64,000 bases of DNA from Nectonema munidae (lineage: Eukaryota; Nematomorpha; Nectonematoida; Nectonematidae), in NCBI GenBank assembly GCA_030549495.1, contig JAUIRK010000821.1, forward strand, positions 18,672-82,671, written 5' to 3'. Positions 1-9,977 of the stretch are shown here, in pieces (position 1 is the stretch's first letter; every line of letters starts with the position of its first letter). The notes under the pieces were generated by a model. It worked only from the letters and a program-made list of their open reading frames with translations. It was not told the origin of the DNA and searched no databases. The translations under genes and the position numbers were made by a program.

Positions 1-3000
1 CTTAAAAAGCTTGAGTGACATAATGTTAATAACGGCACCATTGTTGAAGACGTTGTAATGCAGTTGCGTTTATTTTAATTATTTTTTCTTTAAGACTTAA
101 TGAATGTCACATACATTTAAAAAGAAGGCAGAGGGAGGAGGTGTACTTATGGAAAGAGGGTGAGCGAAAGTGCTTGGAAAATAAAGTTACATTGTAGGGA
201 ATTTTTAGAATTATAATTTGACTCAAATGATATTGTGTTGAGTTTAAATTATTATTAATAAATTTATAACGATCAAAAAAAAACTTTTAATAATCTTTCG
301 ATAAACGTCGCCATACATTATTATAATATAGATAAGATTAAGTTTATCTTTCAAATTGAAAAAAGGCTGATTTAAGTTTAGGGAGATGATATATTCTTTG
401 AAAATATCAGAGATGAATAAAAATTTATCACAATCTGCATTATCTTTTTCCTGTGTGTGTTTCCTAGAGCAATGTTTACGAGATTTGCAATAGGAAGGAA
501 AAGGGTCCACATCCAACAAACGAAGAGTACACAACACAATTAGGATTATTTTTATGTCGTAAATTCAAAGGATCAGCAAGGTATTTGTTGTGTATTGATA
601 AAAGTATATTACTTACAAAAAGTGCATCCCAAAAGAAACAAACCTTTGCTAAAAATAAAGAGAAAGCGTACTTTTTGAGGAAAAAAAGCAAAAATTGAAT
701 CTGCTTTGCTTGCGATTACAATTGAATATTTAAATAAAGCAAAATGTTAAAAAAAGAGAGTCGCGAAGCACTCTCTCATCAAAATAGCATGTCTATCCTC
801 ACTTCTTGGCATACTTCATATTTCAAAGAAAAACTTTTCTCAACAAATAATATGTCTAAAATCGAAAGTATGTTAGTGTGTCACTAAAAAGATGGTAAAA
901 GGCTCTTTGCAAGAATTGTAATAAACTTTTCAAATCTCGTGAATTATCAACTGTGTCAATTTACAAGTTAGAAATGTTAACTTGATAAATAGAACGTCAA
1001 AAAAAGTCCACATAATTATTTTTCTTGAGTAAATTCTTTATTTTGGGGTTGAATGAATGAGTTGAGTACTGTAAGGATGTCCAAAATTTTGTGAGTAGGA
1101 GAAAATTTCTGGGCCATGTAATCAAATAAAATTTAGTAAAACGCAGTAAAAGGAGATAGAAAAGAGTTTAAGTCAGTATGGCAGGTGAAAAAAGAAAATC
1201 AGCTATTTTAGGGACTAACTAATTGATACATCGAGAAATTTGAAACTGTAATAACAAAAACGGAGCTCGGAAATGAAATCAGTATTTTCGATCTTGTATA
1301 AAAAATATGAATATTTTTAAAGATAAATTTCAAATCAAACATTCGATTTGCACTTTCGCATTTCACAGTAATGACCAAAACTAAGTTCAGAAATGAAATC
1401 AGCATGGTCAATTTGGTATAATAATATATATTTTAAATAAAATTTAAAATATATTTTTAGAGACAATTTGCTGACGTAATTCGCTGTTTCGATTCCCACT
1501 TTTAGATATTTTAAATCCTAAATGGGAAAACTTAGTCCAGAAATGAAACAAACAGGCTTGTTTCATTTAAAAAATATTTTTTAGAAATAATTTGATTGAC
1601 ACTTTTAGATATTTTCAAACTCATAATGCGAAAACAGACTCCAGAAAATAAAGTAACATGTTTGATTTGGTATGAAATCATACATTTTATGTACAATTTG
1701 AATAAATCTTTGTGTTGGTAATTTTTTATCATCTATCAAAATTTTTTCCGATATTTTCTAAAAATTAGTCATGTTTAATGATAAAATTAAATGTTATGAA
1801 TTTAAAACAGTATATTATTAAACATTTTCAAGGGATTATCGAATATAGGTATTAAGTTAAAAGTTTAACTACAGATAATATCAAAATGTTGTTGAAAAAT
1901 AGTAATTTTTGATTTTGATTGACAGTTTTTGACATAAGATAATCGTTTTCATAGATACTACCATGAAAATTGTATCAAAATATGCAGTTTGAAGTGATTT
2001 GTTCAGTCAAATTGACTACGATGACTTTTATATTTGAGTGAGAGGGCTATTTTACGCACGCTTTCCCAGCACTTATAGGGTTGCGTGGATTCCTGCTGTA
2101 AAAGAAATATTCATTTGTATTCTCATTTCGTCTTTACTTCATTTCAAAAGAAATCACACCCCTCCTATTCATGTGCATCAAAACTAAACGAATCAAAGTT
2201 ATCCTGGCTCAAAGATAGAATTTAGCGATGTTAATACAAACTTACAAAGAGTCAGCAGCTACTTTTTACCCTACCTCTTTTTATTGCCATTTCCTGATTC
2301 GTTGAAGTAAATCCAATTTACTAATATCGTATTAATCCTATTTTAAATACTGCTGTTTCATGGAAAATACTCCAGAAAATTCTTTATGTTTGCGTCCTAT
2401 TCACATCTTTTTTTAATTCTCATATTCCTCATATCAGTTTGCTAAGATTATAGTTAACCATGTTGTAATCAATCAAGGACTTTGAAAGCTTCTTGTTCAA
2501 AATTTCACAATTCTTATATTTTAAGTTTATTGAAAATGATTTAAGAAGCGTCACTCCAAAAAATCTCTTTGCAACCTTTATAAACTATAAAAATTCAGTA
2601 TAGGATAAATTTCTTTTAAATCACTAAAGGTAATATCTATATTTCGAGTAATATTAATAAATACATTGCATGTCAATAATATTTAAATTAAATAAAAGTC
2701 CTATAAATGCCACATCACTTATGGCCAATTATGCCTAAAAACAAGAGGCCTCTTTTTGCAGCTCAGAATATTCTCAATTCTTGGAGATTATCAAAAATGT
2801 TGAAAGTATAGCTTGTGCTTTAAAAGAAGAACATAGCTTGTGCTTTATATTTCCTTTCATTACAATTTTGGTGCATAATGCGGTGCAGTGAATTTTCCTC
2901 AATCCACGCAACTCGACTTATTAAGAATATTTTGATTCCCATTTTCGCGATGATATAAATTTCCAATTATACTAATCTCCTTAAATACTAAAATTATGTT

Positions 3001-3119
3001 TAAAACTTATAATAATTCTGTCAATAAAATTTAAGCTGAATTTAATAAAATTAATATTATAAAATGAATATAGCATTATCTACGATGAACTGCATCCCAG
3101 CTTATTAGACTACACTTTC
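1..3119. other. non-coding stretch, no gene recognised
   Basis: No open frame here resembles a known protein on either strand; the longest frames (under 100 codons) are low-complexity and AT-rich. The only structure I see is a diverged tandem repeat near 1,250-1,740, listed separately. Confidence 0.6.
1240..1740. repeat. diverged tandem repeat, about four copies
   Basis: A motif of the form AAAACnnAGnnCaGAAATGAAA recurs at about 1257, 1377, 1527 and 1633. Each copy is followed by an A/T-rich segment containing a GGTATrA-like string. Spacing varies between about 105 and 150 bp and the copies differ by many substitutions, so the array looks old. No coding role is visible. Confidence 0.45.
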
Positions 3120-3231
3120 CACAGTTTCATGTTGTGGTAAACAAGTGCACCACACAACCTTGAAGTAAAAGAATGGCCAAACAAGTTATTTTCTTTTTTT
3201 AGATCATTTATTAACCATAGTGAAAAATAAC

Positions 3232-5303
3232 ATGAACAAAAAAACAGAAAGTGATAGCAAACGTGAGTTTAATGAACTGTGGGAGAATGAATTCTTATTC
3301 ATTGCGAGTTCTTCAGGAAAGCCAATGTGTATTGTTTGTGAAAGCACTCTTTCGGATAACAGAAGACATGATCTTAGCAGACACTATAAAAAACACTAAG
3401 TTGAAATAGAAGAAAAACAGAAGTTAGTGCCTGGCTCTAAGTTACAGAAATAATATGTTTTGAGGAAAAAAGAGGATATCAAAAAAGATGAAAAATCTCT
3501 TCGTCAAAAGAAATTGTGAAAGTTTGGCAATGCTCAAGGCATCCTACGAAATTGCCTTTGTGTTAACAAAAGGCATAAACCTTTTTCAGACGGTGAAGAT
3601 ATTGTTTAACCTTGTCTCCAAAAATTTGGAAAATGTGTTGGTGATAAAAGTATTGAAAGAAAGGTAAACGAAATCGCTCTTTCAAAGCAGACAATTACAA
3701 GACGCATTGAAGAACTTTTTCATGACGTATCTGAGCAACTAAAGGACCGTGTCCCTGCAGGTTCTTTCTTTTCTTTAGCCTTGGGACGATTCTTCTGACA
3801 TATGTGATGTAGCACAGTTAAGTATTTTTATAAGAGGGATTGATGATAATTTTAACATTTTTGAAGAACTTATTGGCCTCGAGTCACTCCATGGAAAAAC
3901 CAGATGGTCTGACATATTTGAGAAACTAAAGTCTTGTTTACAAAATCAGCAAATAAATTTAGGTAAACTCTTAAGCGTCTGCACTGATGGAGCGCCGTCA
4001 ATGATTGGTAGAGTTGCTGGAACAAGAAAAGTTTTTAGCTCGAAAAGTTTTAAGGTCGTCCACTTCTGAAATATCATTGCATTATACACCAAGATTCACT
4101 CTGTGGAAAATTTTTTAATTTTCAGCATGTTATGATACCAGTTGTAAAATGTGTGAATAAAATTAGAGCAAGAGGATTAAAAAGGAGAGAATTCAGAGAA
4201 TATTGTGAACTGTTAGATTAGGAATATGCTGATTTCATCCTTCATTGCGAACTGCATTGGCTTTCTAGAGGACAAGTTCTCAGAAGATTTTGGAATCTGA
4301 AAAATCTTGAACATGATTTTCCTGAAGAAAACGAAGAACTGGCTGAAGAAAGGGCCCTTTAGTGTGATGAATAGTGGATGTTTGATTTAGCATTTTTAGT
4401 TGATATTATTACCCGCCATCTCAATGATCTAAATTCCAGACTGCAGGGTAAAGACAAATTATTTCCTAGCCTAGTAAATGATATCAGTGCATTCAAAATC
4501 AAACTGAAATGGTTTATCTCTCAGCTAGAAAACAAGGATTTGAGCTAATTTCCACATAGGAACAAAATGAATGTGTTGAAGATAATAACAACTTTACAGA
4601 ATGCGTTGAAAAAATCATATCTCTCACTGCAAGAGGCTTTTGATAGTGGTTTTAGTAATTTTGATGATGAAGAAGACTGCATGCTTGCGTTTATAAATCC
4701 ATTTTCACTTACTGAACAAAACATTCTCGAAATGCCTACCAATATACAGATGGAACTTATTGATTTAAAAGCTAATTCACTAAAGAGTAAATTTGAACTT
4801 TCCCCACTCCCAAGTGCATCTGAAATGATTAATTTTTGGCGATCTTTACCATATCAACATTTTGATTCAAATATGAAGAACTATCTGTTGTTATCAAATT
4901 TAATTCCTAATTTTCAAGATTTGGTGAAAACAAAGCAAAGTAAAAATCTCATTAAAGTTAATTATGTTATTTTGCTGTATGTGAAATTCTTCTTCTTTAA
5001 AACTGCTTATTGTGTTCATATATTTTTATTAGCACTCTCAGAAATAAATACTTAATATTGTTAATGCGAATTCAAAGTTAAATAAAGTGTGTTAGTAAAG
5101 TCTACAATGTATTCATGTAAAACTCTTTCCTCTACAACTGCTAAGTCTGTTCAGCTATCTTATATATCAACTTATATGTATAACTACTAAATATATCCAA
5201 ATTACAATATTTAAAGTGTTAAAAGAGCTTAAAAATGTGTGTGGCGCATCTGAATTAGGCGTAAAAAAATGTGTGCATGGGAAACAAAGGTTGGCCACCC
5301 CTG
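3232..5303 (+). mobile_element. decayed hAT transposon with BED-type transposase remains
   Basis: The + strand encodes the pieces of a hAT transposase of the ZBED5/GTF2IRD2-like group in order. A BED zinc finger comes first (CIVCESTL with a downstream SRHYKKH, from the ATG at 3232), then a segment with GIDDNFNIFEELIGLESLHG, then the CTDGAPSM catalytic-region motif near 3985, then the C-terminal part 4567-5055. Many stops and shifts interrupt the frame. The right terminus reads GGCCACCCCTG at about 5293-5303, a typical hAT end; I found no matching left terminus or target duplication, so the element is probably 5'-truncated. The usual C-terminal dimerisation block is not recognisable. It is related in type to the hAT at 20.06 kb but much older. 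Confidence 0.75.
4567..5055 (+). pseudogene. C-terminal fragment of hAT transposase
   Basis: This is the longest open stretch (162 codons) of the decayed hAT element. It contains the PFSLTEQNILEMPTNIQMEL segment and the following IDLKANSLKSKF region, matching the part of ZBED-like hAT transposases just before the dimerisation domain. The last 35 residues are hydrophobic and low-complexity and are probably read-through past the conserved part. Not a functional gene. Confidence 0.65.
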
Positions 5304-6340
5304 ATATACTCAGTCATAAGTAACCTTTCGAGAAAAACTTCATAAAAAACTTGTATTCCTAATCAATTTTTTTTCTTTCAATGCAAAATAGTTTGAAAAA
5401 AGATTACATTTTAATTTTTGATTAGGTCTTATATTTATTTTCTTTTTCAAAAATCAAGTATGAAGAACTTTCATGTGGAGTAAAAAGCCATAGTTCTTCC
5501 TGTGAGGGAACAATGTTGCAAAATAAATTGTTTTTTTCTTGCAAAAACGCTTATCAACCCTACATATTTCTGCCCTAATAAGTAATGTCTTGAAAATAGC
5601 TATTTTGACGGAAAGAGAACCATCTTAATGCCAATTGAGATACAATCCTGTTCGTATCGTTTCTATCTATTGATATTTTGCTTATTTTGACATCAAGAAA
5701 ACGAATGTGATTGTGACTTCCTTTTCGTAAGAAGAACAATGCTTGGAGCAAGTTATTAATCTTGTCAAAGAATTCATCACTAACTTTGGCATCTTTATGA
5801 TAAGCAAGCATCTCGTTTTAACCTTTCTGCATGTTTGGTTGTAAGAGATACCAACCCATACAACATGGCTCTCTGTACCACCATCTTATAAAACCTACCA
5901 GGTGACATATTCATTATCAGAAAGTGCTCCGGCTAATTTGCGCTAATTATTCGATCCAGCGAATTCCTTAGAGATCATTTCAAATTTTTTTGATTTTGTT
6001 TGAAAGAAAGAATAATCTTCAATAATAGGAACATTGAAAATTAAATTAACAATTCAAATAAAGTAAGAAACTAAAAAAATTATTAATAAAATAGTTTGGA
6101 ATTTAAAAATAACGAAAATCGTATCAAATTTAGAGTAATTAAAAGCACAGAATTCCAAAATGAAGCAAATTTTGTCAAATAATCCAATCATGACGAGAAA
6201 TCAAAGTAAGGATACCGCTCTAGTTTGACGACACATGCTCCAATTTAAGCAAACAAAAAATATAAAAAACGGAAACGATAAGTATAATTAGGATTCATTA
6301 TTTTTTCAAACACTAACGAAAAAATCAAAGAGTCTTAGAT
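5304..6340. other. non-coding stretch upstream of the MARVEL gene
   Basis: No protein similarity is recognisable on either strand. The sequence is AT-rich with scattered short frames. It should contain the promoter and perhaps a 5' exon of the gene starting near 6360, but I see no clear core-promoter element. Confidence 0.45.
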
Positions 6341-6359
6341 ATGATTGAATAATGTTGTA

Positions 6360-6863
6360 ATGAATTTTAGAATTGGCAAAGGAATGATGGATTTGAACTA
6401 CATCAAGTCAAGAGATGGCGCGCTGAAGTGTTTGGAGTTGTGTTGTTCCTTGACAGGCTACCTCATAAGCAACATAGCGAAGTCAAACAAAGGCGGGATA
6501 AGAGGAAGCGGGTGGTACGAGTGTGCAGCCCTGCTCGGCTTCTTCACTTCCTTGTTCAGGTTGATGTGGGCAGCTCGCTTACCGCAAAACAATGAAAGCA
6601 GCCGCAAAATCTTCTCCCTGTCTCCGTGCTTGGTGGAAGCGTGTGGACTGAGCCTCCTGGCCACCACCCTACTCCTGTCCTCTCTCATTCTCGGCATTCT
6701 GTGGGGTGCCTTCTTCGCGTCGTACGCAGCAGCATCGGGCTGTGGCCTCCTCGCGTCTTCTCTCTACTCCCTCGATGCCTACCAAAGCTATGTGCTGTAT
6801 AAGCAGCAGGCCAAAGACGAGCTGGAAACGCCCACTGCACAGACGCTCCATCTTTCCACTTAG
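6360..6863 (+). CDS. MARVEL-like four-transmembrane protein
   Basis: It encodes about 167 residues with four hydrophobic segments: LKCLELCCSLTGYLISNIA, the YECAALLGFFTSLFRLMWAA stretch, SLLATTLLLSSLILGILWGAF, and an ASYAAASGCGLLASSLYSLD segment followed by AYQSYVLYKQ. The spacing of the four segments and the alanine/glycine-rich fourth segment ending in a D-AY-SY motif are typical of MARVEL-domain proteins (CKLF-like/plasmolipin type), which act in membrane traffic and lipid-rich membrane domains. It is far more GC-rich than its surroundings, which supports a real host gene. I chose the ATG at 6360, but two short upstream ATG frames and an acceptor-like TTTTAG at 6366-6371 mean the true first exon may lie upstream. 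A poly(A) signal AATAAA lies at 6952-6957. Assignment to a specific MARVEL subfamily is not possible by eye. Confidence 0.75.
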   Translation: MNFRIGKGMMDLNYIKSRDGALKCLELCCSLTGYLISNIAKSNKGGIRGSGWYECAALLGFFTSLFRLMWAARLPQNNESSRKIFSLSPCLVEACGLSLLATTLLLSSLILGILWGAFFASYAAASGCGLLASSLYSLDAYQSYVLYKQQAKDELETPTAQTLHLST

Positions 6864-6951
6864 CATCCTTTCCTTTGAAATGTGCAAGTGCATCTTAAGC
6901 GCAAAGACCTTTCTTCAAGAAAAGCTGCAAACATGCTGGCTGAGTCATAAA

Positions 6952-6957
6952 AATAAA
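6952..6957 (+). terminator. poly(A) signal of the MARVEL-like gene
   Basis: AATAAA about 90 bp after the TAG stop of the MARVEL-like gene, in the + orientation and in AT-rich DNA. It is a canonical hexamer, but the tract offers several similar strings. Confidence 0.4.
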
Positions 6958-8070
6958 ATCATTAAAATTACGAATATCTACCGCTCATTATATCTGTATT
7001 ACTTACAATCATTTTGAGCAATTTGATAATAAAAAAAAGAAAGATAATATTACCTTCTAGGTAGATATTTGATTTACACAAAAGATCAAGATGCCTTATC
7101 AATTTGGCCTTCTTACGTCACCAGTAGTTGTCAACTCTTACGTTGAAGTGTAATTGATGATATAATTTTATTATATAAACGAAAGTTGGTAGAGATCTTC
7201 AATCTTCTTGGCTCATTGATAGCGTTATAACGGTGAATTGGCAGAGGTCTTCAATCTTCACTTTTTTCTGGCTCATTGATAGCCTTTGTTGATGATGACG
7301 GTGAAGATCTAAAGAAGTGACGCCTCTCTTTCTTTATTTACATATATATATAAGTATATGTTCTGGGCATTATGCAGGTATGTGTGTGTCCTTGTGAGTA
7401 CATTGAGGCTTAAAGGTGTAATAAATGTAATTGTGTCTTGGAGATTGAATATTAACAGTACATATTAGAGGATAGTGCGTACATTAATAGGTGCTAATTG
7501 AATGTCATTTGCATAAACATTTGAGGATAATGTTACATCAACTTAACCCTTTCTTTAAAAATACATTTTTCATATTATTGTATGTAGACAATGTAGGGAA
7601 TTTTATAAATTTCGATTTTAAGCATTCTGATAAATTGATAAAACAAAAATTTAAAGGCAGGACTTTTGAGTCAGAACATTCAGAAACGGCTCCAAACTAC
7701 ATCACTCGTAATAGGGCGAGTGTGAGACTGGATTCGACTCCACAACATGAAATGATGTCCAAAAATTGATCAAGATAATACAGTCTTTCCTTCGTTTTTT
7801 CAAAAGAATTTGGCCTCGAAACGATTTTAATATTTTATTTTTTACAGATAATTCCGGGTCTGGAAAGAAAATTAGTTCTTAGAATAGAAAAGGTTTGTAA
7901 TTAGCTATAAATATTACAATTATAATAAACCCATTGGATTCTAAAGAATGAAAGATTTGGAAGAAAATTAAAGAAGTGCGGAAAAATGGCAAATTCATTT
8001 GCAAAAATGAAAACTTTTCAAATGATATACCAACAAACAAAAAATCAAGTAATATTCTCTATTAAAAACA
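6958..8070. other. intergenic region between MARVEL-like gene and MCMBP
   Basis: The two genes converge here. A partially repeated motif (GGCTCATTGATAGC, preceded by CTTCAATCTTC) occurs twice within 7195-7290. A 92-codon open frame at 7491-7769 has no recognisable similarity. No gene is supported. Confidence 0.4.
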
Positions 8071-8074
8071 ATGA

Positions 8075-8084
8075 TTTATTTATT
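8075..8084 (-). terminator. MCMBP: poly(A) signals of MCMBP
   Basis: Two overlapping AATAAA hexamers on the minus strand (TTTATTTATT on the plus strand), about 40 bp past the stop codon. Confidence 0.5.
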
Positions 8085-8123
8085 CCAGAAATCTATTTAT
8101 ATTTGATGTTATAAGAAGACATC

Positions 8124-9977
8124 TTAACTTGGGCTGTCAACCCTTTTTTTTCTTTCGCGTTCCATCAATTTAACTTGTGACCAAATTTCTTCATTAATTT
8201 CCTTCAAACCTTGACTCATTGCATAAAACTTGGCTAACGTTAAGTGGAGACTCAAGTCTTCTGCTTTTAAACTTTTGGCATCTTGTTTGCGAATTTGTAC
8301 AAAATCATTTACTATAAAGTTTTCCCATTTTTTGGAATTTTGGAAAGATAAAGATCCTGCGTATTTCAAATACTCCCTGAAGACTTGAAGAGTGTATCTA
8401 TGTTCTTGCTTCTCTGAAGTGAGATTAGGTTTGATGGGCAGTACCGCTTGACTATCAAAGAGTGACCTTTTTGGAGGTGAAAAAATGACGAATTTTTGCT
8501 GAGCTGACACTTGGCAATGACAAAATTTAAAATCACAGTACAGAGTTTGATCTTCTATAACTTCTTGAATCGTTCTAACGTTTTTCACACCCACTTCTGA
8601 AAGGTTGCCACAATGAAGAGCAGCTTCATCGCAAATCACTAAACAAGAACTTGGTAGCTGTAATTCGCCATACTGCAGTGCATCTGACTCAAAATCTTTG
8701 ACTGGAAAAAAGGAAGAGCGATCTAAACTCTCAATTGTCACGTTGATAAAAGTGACATAGGGGTATACGAGGCGTAAGAAAGAGGTAAGGCCGTGGATGG
8801 AAAAGTTGTTTGCGGGTGCGGGAGGCAGCGTGAAGTTGATGCTAAGCTTGTCAACCATCGTTTGCGAAGAAGGAGATTTCCAGGAGCTTGATAACAAGGA
8901 GAGCAACAAGTAAGTGGCGGATAAATCATCTCCACACAACAACTCTGTCAAAACAGCCTTCATTTCATTTCTTATATCTAGGAGGCGCTGCACATCTATT
9001 CCTTGATCAGTTGATAAACTGGGATACACGCTTGATGAGGACGAGGAAAAGTAGTCAGTTACTTTGAAAGCATGTATAACATGCATGGTTGCTGTTCTAC
9101 GCATTTCCTCATTTGCAGTCATTTGAACGCGTTCCTCGCCATCGTTGCCGTGAAGAACGACCTTTTTGTTTGAAGTGTAGTGAGCATCACCTTCTAAACA
9201 ACTACAAATAAAGATCCCATACAAATCAACAATGTCGTTAATTTTAAAGGGAAAACAGGTTGCCTCTTCGCCGTCATCTTTGTTGAGATAGAAAAGAGCT
9301 TGAATAACATTTGAATCACTTTTATCAAAAAGAGCGTCATTTGACAGAGCTGAGGAGTCAAAGGAGTCAGTGAAGTTAGAACTGGAATCGCATTTGGAAT
9401 TCCATGTATCCATTGAGAAATCTTGAGAATGAAGTCGCGCATTTTTGTGCCATTCACTCTCAGAAGGAATAGGGGAGATGCAATCAACGATTTTTAAATC
9501 TTTCAACCTGGTGTTCACTTCATTTTCTTCTTTGAGTTTCCAATCTTGAGCGAATTCACCATCCCCTAGCAGTACACATGAATCTTTATACTTGGCAAAA
9601 AGGGTTTTAACTTCTGATGTCTTAACATTTTTAAGTACAACATTTTCACAGTAGAATACAGGATTCCGAATATTTTGAAGCATACAAGTTAACTTGACGA
9701 ATTTTGGATCATGTTGGCAGGAAAATCGCTTTTTAAAACTGTGAAATGAAGCTTGGAAGTCTGAGGCGGCGTTTTCGTTATTTTTACCAGGGAAAGGCTG
9801 ATTTAGAAAAATCGATTTACTAAAATCGAGTTTGGGAATTTGTTCTTTGCATGACGGATCTTTAATTTTCTTCAAAAAAAAGTCTTCGATGTTATCGGCA
9901 GCAAAAGTCGGATTTTTATGGAAAATGTCGTCTATTAAATCATAAGGCTTTTCAATCCAATCTATAATGGCAGGCAT
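8124..9977 (-). CDS. MCMBP: mini-chromosome maintenance complex-binding protein
   Basis: The 617 residues run without an intron from the ATG at 9975-9977 to the TAA at 8124-8126; the human protein is 642. Family features run along the whole length: the N-terminal W-containing start (IDWIEKP), the VKLTCMLQNIRNPVFY block at about residues 90-107, the INDIVDLYGIF block near 245-255, and the strongly conserved C-terminal half with LQLPSSCLVICDEAALHCG, GVKNVRTIQEVIEDQ and the DFVQIRKQDAKSLKAEDLS segment near the end. MCMBP binds MCM2-7 in the nucleus, replaces MCM2 in an alternative complex, and helps maintain MCM pools and sister-chromatid cohesion. The middle (residues 190-235) is a serine/aspartate-rich linker, as in other species. 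AATAAA signals on the minus strand lie just downstream (8075-8084). The single-exon structure is notable, but the frame is intact and looks functional. Confidence 0.92.
   Translation of the reverse strand: MPAIIDWIEKPYDLIDDIFHKNPTFAADNIEDFFLKKIKDPSCKEQIPKLDFSKSIFLNQPFPGKNNENAASDFQASFHSFKKRFSCQHDPKFVKLTCMLQNIRNPVFYCENVVLKNVKTSEVKTLFAKYKDSCVLLGDGEFAQDWKLKEENEVNTRLKDLKIVDCISPIPSESEWHKNARLHSQDFSMDTWNSKCDSSSNFTDSFDSSALSNDALFDKSDSNVIQALFYLNKDDGEEATCFPFKINDIVDLYGIFICSCLEGDAHYTSNKKVVLHGNDGEERVQMTANEEMRRTATMHVIHAFKVTDYFSSSSSSVYPSLSTDQGIDVQRLLDIRNEMKAVLTELLCGDDLSATYLLLSLLSSSWKSPSSQTMVDKLSINFTLPPAPANNFSIHGLTSFLRLVYPYVTFINVTIESLDRSSFFPVKDFESDALQYGELQLPSSCLVICDEAALHCGNLSEVGVKNVRTIQEVIEDQTLYCDFKFCHCQVSAQQKFVIFSPPKRSLFDSQAVLPIKPNLTSEKQEHRYTLQVFREYLKYAGSLSFQNSKKWENFIVNDFVQIRKQDAKSLKAEDLSLHLTLAKFYAMSQGLKEINEEIWSQVKLMERERKKRVDSPS

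Noticed and set aside
7675-7740. Possible tRNA from the GGATTCGACTCC string
   Set aside because: It resembles a B-box, but no A-box or pairing stems are present at the proper distance.
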